A stretch of DNA of 64,000 nucleotides. It comes from Anaeromicrobium sediminis. Lineage in GTDB: Bacteria > Bacillota > Clostridia > Peptostreptococcales > Thermotaleaceae. The notes beneath the pieces were generated by a model. It was not told where the DNA came from, made no database searches, and worked only from the letters and a program-made list of their open reading frames with translations. Shown here one piece after another: positions 55,338 to 63,654 of this stretch. Within the stretch, counting starts at the first letter, position 1; each line of letters begins with the position of its first letter. A program made the position numbers and the translations under genes. Location of the stretch: contig NZ_NIBG01000008.1 in the NCBI RefSeq assembly GCF_002270055.1, positions 90,113 to 154,112 on the forward strand. The letters are read 5' to 3'.

Positions 55338-55813
55338 TTATTATTGTCTAAAAAGACACCACTTACAGAAGCATATTTTTTAGTATATGCTGATGCAATC
55401 TTTCTACCGCTTTGTTGAACTTTTACATTTTTCATTTTTTTCTTCAATTCATTAAATTCAGTTTCTATTAATAATTTATTTTCATCATCTATTTTCTTTA
55501 TGTTCTCTAAATATTCCATAATTTTTTTTACTCTGCTTTTTACTTCTACAAATTGTGGATATTTAGTTAAGGATATTTCATCCATAGATTGCACATTTAA
55601 AATGTCTTTAACTTTGTTAAGTGTTTCTAAAAACTGTATATCTAACTGATTTATTTTATCTATTATTTTTTGTTTTTCTTTTATATTGCGTGATAATTTA
55701 TCCACATTATTTGCAGACACTATATCCTTTTGCCCTTTTGTTATATGTAGCATTTCTTTTAAAAGTTCAATTTTATTATTACATATATTTATTAACTCAT
55801 TAATTTTATCCAT
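55334..55813 (-). CDS. FliT/FlgN-like flagellar chaperone (putative)
   Basis: A 159-residue, mostly helical, coiled-coil-rich protein (LINICNNKIELLKEMLHITK, IKEKQKIIDKINQLDIQFLE), six bases after fliS. Position and architecture suggest an export chaperone of the FliT or FlgN type. Sequence conservation is too low for a firm name. Confidence 0.6.
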   Translation of the reverse strand: MDKINELINICNNKIELLKEMLHITKGQKDIVSANNVDKLSRNIKEKQKIIDKINQLDIQFLETLNKVKDILNVQSMDEISLTKYPQFVEVKSRVKKIMEYLENIKKIDDENKLLIETEFNELKKKMKNVKVQQSGRKIASAYTKKYASVSGVFLDNNN

Positions 55814-55819
55814 AATAAC

Positions 55820-56206
55820 CTACTTTTTCTTAGCTATTACCATAGCTTCCTTCCAAGTATCCCTTAGTTCTGTAACTAATTCTAAAGCTTCTTTTAACGC
55901 ATCCACATTCTTACTAATATTTCCATCTACTAATCTATCTGAAATATAGTCATATAAGGGTCTAAATCCTTTAGCAACCTCATATTTCATATCTAATGTA
56001 GCGTTAAGCTCATTGATTATAGCATTTGCACGCATAATTGCATTATGGGTTTTTTCTATATTTTTTTGCTCAATAAAAAGAATTCCTTGATTGATAAATT
56101 TAATTGCTCCATTATAAAGCATCAACGTAAGTTCTTCTGGTGATGCCTGCATAATATTATTTTGTTTATATTGATTAAATCTTGCATAAGGATTTCTCAT
56201 TGCCAT
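55820..56206 (-). CDS. fliS: Flagellin export chaperone FliS
   Basis: A 128-residue helical bundle: NPYARFNQYKQNNIMQASPE, ELTLMLYNGAIKFINQ, ANAIINELNATLDMKYE, family-typical throughout. Binds the flagellin C-terminus before export. Follows fliD by about 70 bp. A divergent paralogue lies at 58301-58726. Confidence 0.95.
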   Translation of the reverse strand: MAMRNPYARFNQYKQNNIMQASPEELTLMLYNGAIKFINQGILFIEQKNIEKTHNAIMRANAIINELNATLDMKYEVAKGFRPLYDYISDRLVDGNISKNVDALKEALELVTELRDTWKEAMVIAKKK

Positions 56207-56278
56207 ACTTATCTACTTCCTTTCTATATACTTACCATCTATCTTGCCAACTAAGAACCTTTAAATTGATTTTATTTA

Positions 56279-57925
56279 TTATCCCATCTGCTGTGTTAAC
56301 CAAGAACTTTGAGATTGCATTTCACTTAGGGCCTTTTCCATAGCAGAGAATTGACTCCAATATCTTGCTTCTACACTACTAAGTCTATCTTGTTCCCTTG
56401 TAATTCTAGTGTCAAATGCCAATACTTCTTCATCTATTAAACTTATAGCACCTTTTCTTCCATTTCCACCTGTAACAAAATCTATTAAAATATTGCTCTT
56501 TACACTTCTGTATAATTCTGAGTTATCTCCTGTTCCAGATTTATTTATAATTTCCTTCATACCATCTATCATGTGATCATACATTCGATTTACAAGTCCT
56601 GATTTAGAACTATTATCTTCATCTGATGGGGTAAATAATAAGTCCATCACTCCACTTGCATCTGCTTTAATTGCATCCTTAAACTTCGTTTCATCTATTA
56701 CTAATTTTCCTTTATCCTTCCATTCTCCTGTAGTAATGCCTATTTCAAATAATTGAGAATATGGGGATAATTCAATATCATCGGAAGTATCACTAGTCCC
56801 TTTATCGTCTGTTATTACAGATTCATATAATCCGCTTCTTACATTTTGAATTAATTTATTAATGTATTGGTCATTTCTTAAAAGACCACTCTTTGCTTTA
56901 TCTTCCCAGAGCTTTATATCGTCATCATTCATGGCTTCTTTTTCCTCTTTTGTAAGAGGATTGAAGTCTCTATATCTTTTTTCCGATATTTCCTTGTTTA
57001 GATTTCCTATTAATTCATTATATTTATCTACAAATCCCTTTATTTTATCATATATACCATCCACATCCGTGTCTATTTTTATTGTTTGATCTGTAGCACT
57101 CGTAGAATTTAATGTAATATTAATTCCATTTATAGATATATTGTTAGATTCATATTCAAGACCTATAGCTCCATCAAAGTCTATTTTAGCATTCTGTCCA
57201 TTTACTGCTACATCCTCAGTAAGTCCCAATTTAAATTTATCAGTACCACCTGTAAATAATTTTCCAGCATCATCTGTTACTTTTATCTGTGCTTTTAGCC
57301 CTGTTCCTTTAGTAGATAAAAACAATCTTCCATTAGCATCATCAAAACTAGCTTGAATTCCTAGAGGTACCTTAGGAGTATTAAGATCAGGAACAAGCTC
57401 ATCACCCATAGCACTATTGATTTTATCAATTAAATCCTTAACAGTATCAGTTGCCTTGTATTGTATGGTAGCAGTATTAGTTCCATCAATATCAAAACTT
57501 ATACTTCCATCAGCAATACCTAAGTCTGATAACTTAGAGTCATTAGTAGCACTTACCGCGCTTGCACTAGCAACACTAACCCCTTTAGCAATTTGAGTTA
57601 CCTTCATAGTATGGGTTCCTGTAGGGGCACTTGCAGTTGAACTTGCAGTAAAGATACTTTCATCTGAAGATGTAGCCTTATTTACCCAGGTAAGGGAAGA
57701 TGGAGATTTACTATAGCTTGAAGTACCAAATAAATCTTTTCTAGTATCTAAAATAAACTGTGAAATAGATTTATTAATATCATTGTACTGTTCTTGTCTC
57801 CATAGTGAAAGCTGTTTTTCCTGTTCAATTTTATCTAACCTTACTCTCTCAGCTTTCATTAGATCGTTAACCATAGTCTCCGTATCCATTCCAGAGGCTA
57901 TCCCAGTTATTCTCATATTACTCAT
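56279..57925 (-). CDS. fliD: Flagellar hook-associated protein 2 (filament cap)
   Basis: A 548-residue FliD: N-terminal RITGIASGMDTETMVNDLMK and ERVRLDKIEQEKQLSLWRQE, variable middle (about 120-300), C-terminal SLIDEEVLAFDTRITREQDR and VEARYWSQFSAMEKALSEMQ. Caps the filament and directs flagellin assembly. In the fliC-fliS paralogue-flaG-fliD-fliS order, consistent with one late operon. Confidence 0.96.
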   Translation of the reverse strand: MSNMRITGIASGMDTETMVNDLMKAERVRLDKIEQEKQLSLWRQEQYNDINKSISQFILDTRKDLFGTSSYSKSPSSLTWVNKATSSDESIFTASSTASAPTGTHTMKVTQIAKGVSVASASAVSATNDSKLSDLGIADGSISFDIDGTNTATIQYKATDTVKDLIDKINSAMGDELVPDLNTPKVPLGIQASFDDANGRLFLSTKGTGLKAQIKVTDDAGKLFTGGTDKFKLGLTEDVAVNGQNAKIDFDGAIGLEYESNNISINGINITLNSTSATDQTIKIDTDVDGIYDKIKGFVDKYNELIGNLNKEISEKRYRDFNPLTKEEKEAMNDDDIKLWEDKAKSGLLRNDQYINKLIQNVRSGLYESVITDDKGTSDTSDDIELSPYSQLFEIGITTGEWKDKGKLVIDETKFKDAIKADASGVMDLLFTPSDEDNSSKSGLVNRMYDHMIDGMKEIINKSGTGDNSELYRSVKSNILIDFVTGGNGRKGAISLIDEEVLAFDTRITREQDRLSSVEARYWSQFSAMEKALSEMQSQSSWLTQQMG

Positions 57926-57932
57926 TCACTCC

Positions 57933-58289
57933 TTACGCTTTAGTATCTAAAAATAGTCCCGTTCTCTCAAGGACAGCAGCCACCATATCTAATACTTTCT
58001 CTGATGGTATTTCTCTTATTACTTCGTCAGTATCATCATTTATAACTTTAACCATAACTTCCTTTGTTTTGTCATGGATTGCAAATCTTAAAGAAGTATT
58101 TTTAATTGCTATATCCTTATCTGTCTTCTCAATTTCTTTTATTAATTGTTTTTCACCTGAGAATTCATCATTTTTTCTATTATTTTCATTGTCAATCTGA
58201 GCCTTTACTTGCTGTGTGCTTTTTATAACCTCAACATTTTCTACCTTTTTATATTCCACACCACTATTGTTAATAGCATCAACTCTCAT
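57933..58289 (-). CDS. flaG: FlaG family protein
   Basis: About 118 residues from the ATG at 58289 (SD AGGTG). The C-terminal half has the FlaG pattern TSLRFAIHDKTKEVMVKVIN and DEVIREIPSEKVLDMVAAVL. FlaG limits filament length in some species. Seven bases upstream of fliD. Confidence 0.92.
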   Translation of the reverse strand: MRVDAINNSGVEYKKVENVEVIKSTQQVKAQIDNENNRKNDEFSGEKQLIKEIEKTDKDIAIKNTSLRFAIHDKTKEVMVKVINDDTDEVIREIPSEKVLDMVAAVLERTGLFLDTKA

Positions 58290-58300
58290 ATACTTCACCT

Positions 58301-58726
58301 TTATCCTTTCCCATTAAAATTATTGTGAGTATACATTTTGTCCATTCCATAACCATTATATCTATTTACATCATTACTTTCGCACTTACTTAATTGATCC
58401 CACGCCTCGTATAATGGGTGTATAATTTTTATACTTTCTTTATATTGGTTCACATCTTTAAGATGATATCCTTTATCTATTAATTTATTTACATATAATA
58501 ATAGTCCTCTTATATTATTGGAAATTTCATTATTTCCCTTTGTAATCAGAAAAAACTCATTTAATATGTCTTTACATTTTTGTACATGTACATAATCTAT
58601 TTCTTTATTCTCAATTTTACTTATACAATTTCCCATATGTCTTATTAAAAGCTCGTACATTACAGCTATGAGCCCTGCTTCATTTGATGTACTTATTTTA
58701 TTAATATAATATTCATTATCTATCAA
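58301..58726 (-). CDS. Divergent FliS-like paralogue
   Basis: A 141-residue helical protein. NEAGLIAVMYELLIRHMGNC lines up with the FliS helix ASPEELTLMLYNGAIKF, and later helices fit as well (NNIRGLLLYVNKLIDKGYHL). Lies between flagellin and flaG. Some Clostridia carry two FliS proteins. May serve a specific flagellin; low identity to the FliS at 55820-56206. Confidence 0.65.
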   Translation of the reverse strand: MIDNEYYINKISTSNEAGLIAVMYELLIRHMGNCISKIENKEIDYVHVQKCKDILNEFFLITKGNNEISNNIRGLLLYVNKLIDKGYHLKDVNQYKESIKIIHPLYEAWDQLSKCESNDVNRYNGYGMDKMYTHNNFNGKG

Positions 58727-58739
58727 TCTAAATCACCTA

Positions 58740-59540
58740 CTACAATAATTGAAGTACAGCCTGTGGCTTTTGATTTGCTTGTGATAACATGGCCATACCA
58801 GATTGTTGTAATATATTTAACCTTGTGAATTCTGACATTTCATAGGCCATATCTGCGTCTTCTATTTTAGATAAAGCAGCAGTTAAATTTAATTCATTAT
58901 TATCTATGTTACTAATTATTTTTTCAAGTCCATTTTGGTATGCTCCCAATTGGCTTCTTATACTAGATATTTTACTAATGGCATTATCCATTTTTCCTAT
59001 TACATCTCCAGCATTATTAATATCTAAAGAATCTATTCCCAAAGAATTAGCATCTAAATTTTCCAGATTTAACTCAAATAATTGTCTTTTATTAGCCCCA
59101 ACTTGTAAATCTAATTTGTTGTCATCTTTATTTAAAAGTTTCTTTTTATTAAAATCTGTAGACTTTGCGACTCTATCCATTTCTTTTACCAATTCATCAA
59201 TTTCATTTTGTATCGCCCCTTTATCTTCAGAGCTTAAGGTTCCATTAGCACCTTGTACACCTAATTCTCTTATTCTTTGAGACATGCTCTGCATTTCAGT
59301 TAGCGCACCCTCTGCCGTTTGAACTAAAGATATGCCATCTAGTGCATTTTGCGATGCCATTCTAAGCCCTCTAATTTGGTCATGCATTTTAGATGCCATT
59401 GCCATACCTGATGCATCATCTGATGCTTTATTAATTCTCTTTCCAGAAGATAACCTCTCAAGTACATTACTGTTTTCATCATAGGTTCTACTAAGTAGTC
59501 TATGGGCATTCATAGCAGATAAATTAGTTCTTATTCTCAT
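58740..59540 (-). CDS. fliC: Flagellin (short)
   Basis: 266 residues from the ATG at 59540 (AGGAGG upstream). N-terminal D0/D1: MRIRTNLSAMNAHRLLSRTY, LSSGKRINKASDDASGMAMA, SLVQTAEGALTEMQSMSQRI. C-terminal D1/D0: DADMAYEMSEFTRLNILQQS and QKPQAVLQLL. Only a short middle, so the outer D2/D3 domains are absent. A second flagellin starts beyond the right edge of the window. Confidence 0.97.
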   Translation of the reverse strand: MRIRTNLSAMNAHRLLSRTYDENSNVLERLSSGKRINKASDDASGMAMASKMHDQIRGLRMASQNALDGISLVQTAEGALTEMQSMSQRIRELGVQGANGTLSSEDKGAIQNEIDELVKEMDRVAKSTDFNKKKLLNKDDNKLDLQVGANKRQLFELNLENLDANSLGIDSLDINNAGDVIGKMDNAISKISSIRSQLGAYQNGLEKIISNIDNNELNLTAALSKIEDADMAYEMSEFTRLNILQQSGMAMLSQANQKPQAVLQLL

Positions 59541-59563
59541 AACGTCCCTCCTGTTCATCTTTT

Positions 59564-59591
59564 ATATCGGAAAAAAAAGACTAAGGCTTTA
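59564..59591 (-). promoter_or_regulatory. SigD-type flagellin promoter overlapping a terminator
   Basis: Minus strand TAAA-N16-TCCGATAT (-35 near 59588, -10 near 59564-59571) matches SigD/sigma-28 (TAAA-N15-GCCGATAT) apart from spacing and first base. The N16 region contains the T-run of the hairpin GACTAAAGG / CCTTAGTC that ends the gene upstream. Confidence 0.55.
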
Positions 59592-59739
59592 TACCTTTAG
59601 TCTTTTTTTCATCTACTTTTTCTACATATTCTAATATTTTAGGCACTAACTTATATATTTTCTCAGGAATTACCATTTCCGAAACCTGTTTTTCCTCATA
59701 TTCACATATATTATAAGCTTTTTTTATATTCTTTTTCAT
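59581..59739 (-). CDS. Small flagellar-locus protein, unknown
   Basis: A 52-residue lysine-rich ORF with start ATG at 59739 after GGGGGGG, 11 bp from the FliK-like gene: MKKNIKKAYNICEYEEKQVS opens it and PEKIYKLVPKILEYVEKVDE follows. No family recognised. Its stop lies in the terminator hairpin. Translational coupling to the upstream gene is likely. Confidence 0.55.
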   Translation of the reverse strand: MKKNIKKAYNICEYEEKQVSEMVIPEKIYKLVPKILEYVEKVDEKKTKGIKP

Positions 59740-59749
59740 AATGCCCCCC

Positions 59750-61930
59750 CTATACAACCATATCTACAAAGGAAGCACTAGAGTGTTCTACATACTCCAC
59801 GTCCTCATTTACTTCATTTTCTTTGGTTATATTTAAACTATGTAAATTATATCCTACTGATTCTAAGTTTTTCTTTAAGAAATTTTCTAAACCTTGAAAT
59901 TCATTCACTGAATCTAAAGGTTTTGATATTATATCCATGCTAACATTATTATTCTTTATGTTCACATTTATATTTAATTTTCCTAAACTATTAGTGTCTA
60001 AATATAAGGCCATATTTAACCCATCAGACGTTACTTCTTTATTCTTCATGTATATTTGAAGATTTTTCATATTGCCATTTATCTCTATGGGAATATCTAT
60101 GAATGTATCTTTGTTGTTTAGTTTTTTATACAAACGTATATTGTTTATAGTGCCTTCCATTTCATTTTTATTCTGCTGTGAGAAGTGGCTGTTGTTGTTC
60201 ATATCTCCTATTAAGTTTAACAATTTTTCATATTCTTTTTCTATATTCTTTCCATCTTTCATATTATCGGAAATGTCTTTTGATAATCTTTTTATTTCTT
60301 TTATCTGCTCTTCTATAATAGGAGACGTTTCTAAGGACGTTAATGCCTTTTGGATAGTCTCCATAAAACTTTCTTCTCCTTTTAGTATTTTTTGCACCTT
60401 ACCTATTTCGTTTAATGTTAAATTAATATTATTTTTTAATATTACTGGTAATATTTTTTTATCATATTTAGATATATTATTAATAATATTCAATTTAGTA
60501 TCATAAGATTTTTTAATCTTGAATCTATTTATTTCTTCCATAGGCATAGTAAGTACATTATATGACATCTTAGTCATCTCTATTATTTTTTCTGGCGTTA
60601 ATGTATTTTGCAGTTTATCATATTCCATTTGTATGTTATCAATTTCTTTTAAATCTATTTTTTTATCCATATTAATATAATTCATTTCATCATAAGTCTT
60701 TTCTATATTTTTTAATGTAAAAGAAAGTTTTCTTCCTTCATGATATGTAATGTGCTCTGGCTTTAGAGTTTTGATTTTATTTAATATTTTATCAACATCT
60801 AATACTCTTTTTAAACCTTTTACTAAAAATGATTTGCCCTTCTCCTTATTTTCAACTGGTCCTATTTCCTCATTAATTTCATCCACTTTTTTCTCTAATA
60901 TTTCAATATCTTCCTCTTCTATTTCACCGTCTATATCCATAGATAACTTGTTAACTATTTTATAATCTAATTTCTCATTAAGATTGTCTATGATTTTTTT
61001 TACTTTTACAGCTTTAACATTTTCTTCCTCATACAAACTAATATTATTATCTTTTATAGTTGTACTTTCGTACATATTTGCCACCATATTAGAGCCACTT
61101 ATTATACCTATATCTCCAGTGGTAATATTCATTTTATTTCTATACAAGCTTTCTATACTAATGCTTTTTTCTCCTCTATACAGATTGACTATTATTTCAT
61201 CCCCTATATCTTTTATACTATCTAGTTTATAAAATAACTTATATATCTTTTCTATCTGGTCTTTATTTATATCCATTCCCTCTTTATGAAGTGACTTTAT
61301 AATATCTATTATATCTTTTCCTGCATCCGCACCGTATATGCTTTTAGCTATTTTTTCAGCTTCTTCTGTGGTTAGCTCTCCTACCTTACTTTCTACTTTT
61401 ATATCTTCCTTATTAATAGATTCTATTGCCTTTGCTATTTTATATAAGGAGTCCTTTGATATATCTATGTCCTTTTCTTCTAATTTAAGGGCCATATCAT
61501 AATCTAAGTTTTCCTTTACTATGTCTAAATAATCTTTAGAAGCTACCATGGCTCCCACATTTTCGCTGTTTATCTTCATGCCATTTTCTTCAAGTTCCTT
61601 TATTGCTTCTATATTTCTCTCATTAGCTTCAAGGCCCATAGATTCTAATATGGTCTCATATCTTCCTTTAGTTATATTGTCTTCTTTTACTACTTCCATC
61701 TTTTCTATTTGGTTTCTCTTTAAATTTACTTTATCCCCCACGCCTATATCCATATCTTCCTTTAGGGTTATATTAAGTTTATTAGTCTTCGTTTGAAGGA
61801 CTAGTTCCTTATTATCCTTTTCCAATACTATTCCTTCCATATTTAAATTGTTTTTAGGTAAACTATCATATAAATTTATTTTATTTAATATATTATTCTT
61901 TATATTTAGCAATTTAATATCCCACCTCAT
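59750..61930 (-). CDS. FliK-like hook-length control protein (putative)
   Basis: A 726-residue hydrophilic protein, lysine-rich and helical in the middle (many ENGMKINSENVGA/LHKEGMDINKDQIEK-like repeats of about 60 residues at 90-240). The C-terminal 80 residues (LDTNSLGKLNINVNIKNNNV, FLKKNLESVGYNLHSLNITK) resemble the FliK/Flg_hook domain. The rest has no assignment. A TTG further in after AGGTGG is an alternative start. SigD promoter upstream at 61947-61973. Confidence 0.65.
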   Translation of the reverse strand: MRWDIKLLNIKNNILNKINLYDSLPKNNLNMEGIVLEKDNKELVLQTKTNKLNITLKEDMDIGVGDKVNLKRNQIEKMEVVKEDNITKGRYETILESMGLEANERNIEAIKELEENGMKINSENVGAMVASKDYLDIVKENLDYDMALKLEEKDIDISKDSLYKIAKAIESINKEDIKVESKVGELTTEEAEKIAKSIYGADAGKDIIDIIKSLHKEGMDINKDQIEKIYKLFYKLDSIKDIGDEIIVNLYRGEKSISIESLYRNKMNITTGDIGIISGSNMVANMYESTTIKDNNISLYEEENVKAVKVKKIIDNLNEKLDYKIVNKLSMDIDGEIEEEDIEILEKKVDEINEEIGPVENKEKGKSFLVKGLKRVLDVDKILNKIKTLKPEHITYHEGRKLSFTLKNIEKTYDEMNYINMDKKIDLKEIDNIQMEYDKLQNTLTPEKIIEMTKMSYNVLTMPMEEINRFKIKKSYDTKLNIINNISKYDKKILPVILKNNINLTLNEIGKVQKILKGEESFMETIQKALTSLETSPIIEEQIKEIKRLSKDISDNMKDGKNIEKEYEKLLNLIGDMNNNSHFSQQNKNEMEGTINNIRLYKKLNNKDTFIDIPIEINGNMKNLQIYMKNKEVTSDGLNMALYLDTNSLGKLNINVNIKNNNVSMDIISKPLDSVNEFQGLENFLKKNLESVGYNLHSLNITKENEVNEDVEYVEHSSASFVDMVV

Positions 61931-61946
61931 ATACTTTCTATAAAAT

Positions 61947-61973
61947 ATATCGGCATACTTACATTAAAGTTAA
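61947..61973 (-). promoter_or_regulatory. SigD promoter, minus strand
   Basis: TTAA-N15-GCCGATAT (-10 at 61954-61947, -35 at 61973-61966) for the FliK-like gene. Overlaps the opposite SigD promoter by three bases. Confidence 0.7.
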
Positions 61974-61997
61974 AGTTTTTTTCCTTTATGCCGATAT
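61971..61997 (+). promoter_or_regulatory. SigD promoter, plus strand
   Basis: TAAAGTTT-N11-GCCGATAT: perfect -35 and near-perfect -10 for sigma-28/SigD, 49 bp upstream of yaaR. Places yaaR in the flagellar regulon. Confidence 0.8.
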
Positions 61998-62045
61998 ACT
62001 TAACAGCATAGTTAACTCTTGTGAGATTTGTAAGGAGTGTTATAG

Positions 62046-62510
62046 TTGAATAGTATAACTAATATGATAAATAAAATACCTAAATTACAAATGAATAAAA
62101 TACATAAGACTCCACCCCTTGTGAAGTTAGATTCAGAAAAAACTATTAAATTTAAGGATCAATTTAATAAAATAAAATCTGAAGATGTGAAAGAAAAACT
62201 AGAGGACCTTTACTCTAAAATAACGGAAAAGGCTGATAGATTATCTGATAAATTGTACATTCAAGATATGGTTGAATATAAAAAATTAGTAAAAGAATTT
62301 ATGGACGTGGCAGTTACTAATTCTTATATGTTTGAGAAGGATAATTTTTTAGATAGAAGAGGACGTCATAGGGTCTTTACTAAGGTTAAGAAGGTTGATA
62401 AGGCCCTTAGTGAATTGACAAATGAGTTTTTAAGCGGAGAAGTGGATAGGATAAATGTAGTTAAAAGACTAGATGATATAAAGGGCATGCTTATGGACAT
62501 GTTCATGTAA
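62046..62510 (+). CDS. YaaR/DUF327 family protein
   Basis: A 154-residue protein with TTG start at 62046 after AAGGAGTG. VKEKLEDLYSKITEKADRLS, KLVKEFMDVAVTNSYMFEKD and RGRHRVFTKVKKVDKALSEL are typical of DUF327. Function unproven; often found with flagellar or replication genes. Has a SigD promoter and a strong terminator. Confidence 0.9.
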   Translation: MNSITNMINKIPKLQMNKIHKTPPLVKLDSEKTIKFKDQFNKIKSEDVKEKLEDLYSKITEKADRLSDKLYIQDMVEYKKLVKEFMDVAVTNSYMFEKDNFLDRRGRHRVFTKVKKVDKALSELTNEFLSGEVDRINVVKRLDDIKGMLMDMFM

Positions 62511-62541
62511 ATAGGGACGATTAATCGTCCCTATTTTTTTA
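62508..62541 (+). terminator. Terminator of the yaaR-like gene
   Basis: Perfect stem ATAGGGACGATT / AATCGTCCCTAT followed by TTTTTTT. Confidence 0.9.
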
Positions 62542-62685
62542 TGTTCTTTATTTCTTCTATTGATGATCTTTTTTCAATAATATTCTCTTTTCATACATAA
62601 CCCCCATTAATTACCCAATACTGATCTAAAATAATTTCTTTAAAAATACATAAAACAATTACAGAACATAAGTTCTTGCAAGGAG

Positions 62686-63599
62686 ATGATTCTTATCAAA
62701 AAACTGTATAATTATGGATTCATTGAGTCCCAAAATAAGAAGAATGAAGAACACATTAAAAGTTATAACATATCTTAAATAGAGAGAAATAGCATAATTG
62801 GAAGTCTCTTAGGAGATGGAAGCCTTGCCCTTTATGGTAGAAGTAAAAATGCACATTACAGAGATCATGGATGTGATGCACAAATGCCCTATAGAAAATG
62901 GAAAGCAAAGATGTTATCTAATCTAGGTTTTAAATTCAATGAAAATTGTAAATATGGGAAATTATCATCTCCAAGTTATCCACTACTTACAGAATTGTAT
63001 AATATGTTTTATAAAAATAAAGTAAAAATATTAAATTATGAAAATATTAAATTATTAGACCATGCTATTGGATTAGCGTGTTTGTACATGGATGATGGTA
63101 GCTTGGTAATAGATTCTTCTCACCGAAAAATAGCATTTTTTTATTCCCACGCATTTCAATATATTCTCTGAATTTTTCAGAACAAGAGAATATATTACTT
63201 AAAGATCATATAAAGGAAACTTTTGATATACAATTGAAGCTTAAGAAAAGGCCTGATGGGAAGAAATCCATGTTGGAGTTAAACAAAAGGAATGAGCTGA
63301 TGAAGTTTATAGATTTAGTAAAACCTTATGTTAATCAAATTCCCTGTATGAAATATAAAGTAGATGTTAAAAACCGTTTAAAATATACCCCAAATAAGCT
63401 TAGTTCTACCACTAATAAAAGAATCATCACATGTCCATTAAATATTATAGATAATCACTATTCTAAAGAAGATATAAATACAATAATAAAGATAAAAAAT
63501 AAGCACATAACAAATAAAAAAATTGCCCATATACTACAAAGACCTTATTGGGGATTAGTTGATAAAGTTAGACGACTTAAAAAGGAAGGAAAATTATAA
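62686..63599 (+). pseudogene. Decayed LAGLIDADG homing endonuclease
   Basis: One reading frame over about 300 codons is broken twice: a stop TAA at 62776-62778 and a frameshift near the T7 tract 63136-63142. Corrected, it reads NSIIGSLLGDGSLALYGRSK, DAQMPYRKWKAKMLSNLGFK, the second motif LACLYMDDGSL, then FSEQENILLKDHIKETFDIQ and a helix-turn-helix-like end NKKIAHILQRPYWGLVDKVR. Both LAGLIDADG-type motifs (LLGDG, LYMDDG) are seen. Free-standing relic between yaaR and a flagellin gene, not an intein or intron-borne copy as far as visible. Confidence 0.8.
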
Positions 63600-63632
63600 A
63601 AAGAGCCAGAGAAAAAACTCTCTGACCCTGCA
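63600..63632 (-). terminator. Terminator of the second flagellin
   Basis: Minus strand GGTCAGAGAG / CTCTGGCTC with a T-rich loop and TTTTT following. Confidence 0.75.
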
Positions 63633-63654
63633 ATTATTATTACTAGATATTCAA

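Noticed and set aside
55097-55418. Open frames on both strands across the GC-richer block upstream of hpf.
   Set aside because: They overlap a structured RNA with its own promoter and terminator, have no ribosome site and no protein-like sequence.
62046-63599. Intein or group I/II intron carrying the LAGLIDADG gene.
   Set aside because: The flanking yaaR gene is intact with its own terminator, and the flagellin C-terminus is intact; no split host gene or intron core was seen.
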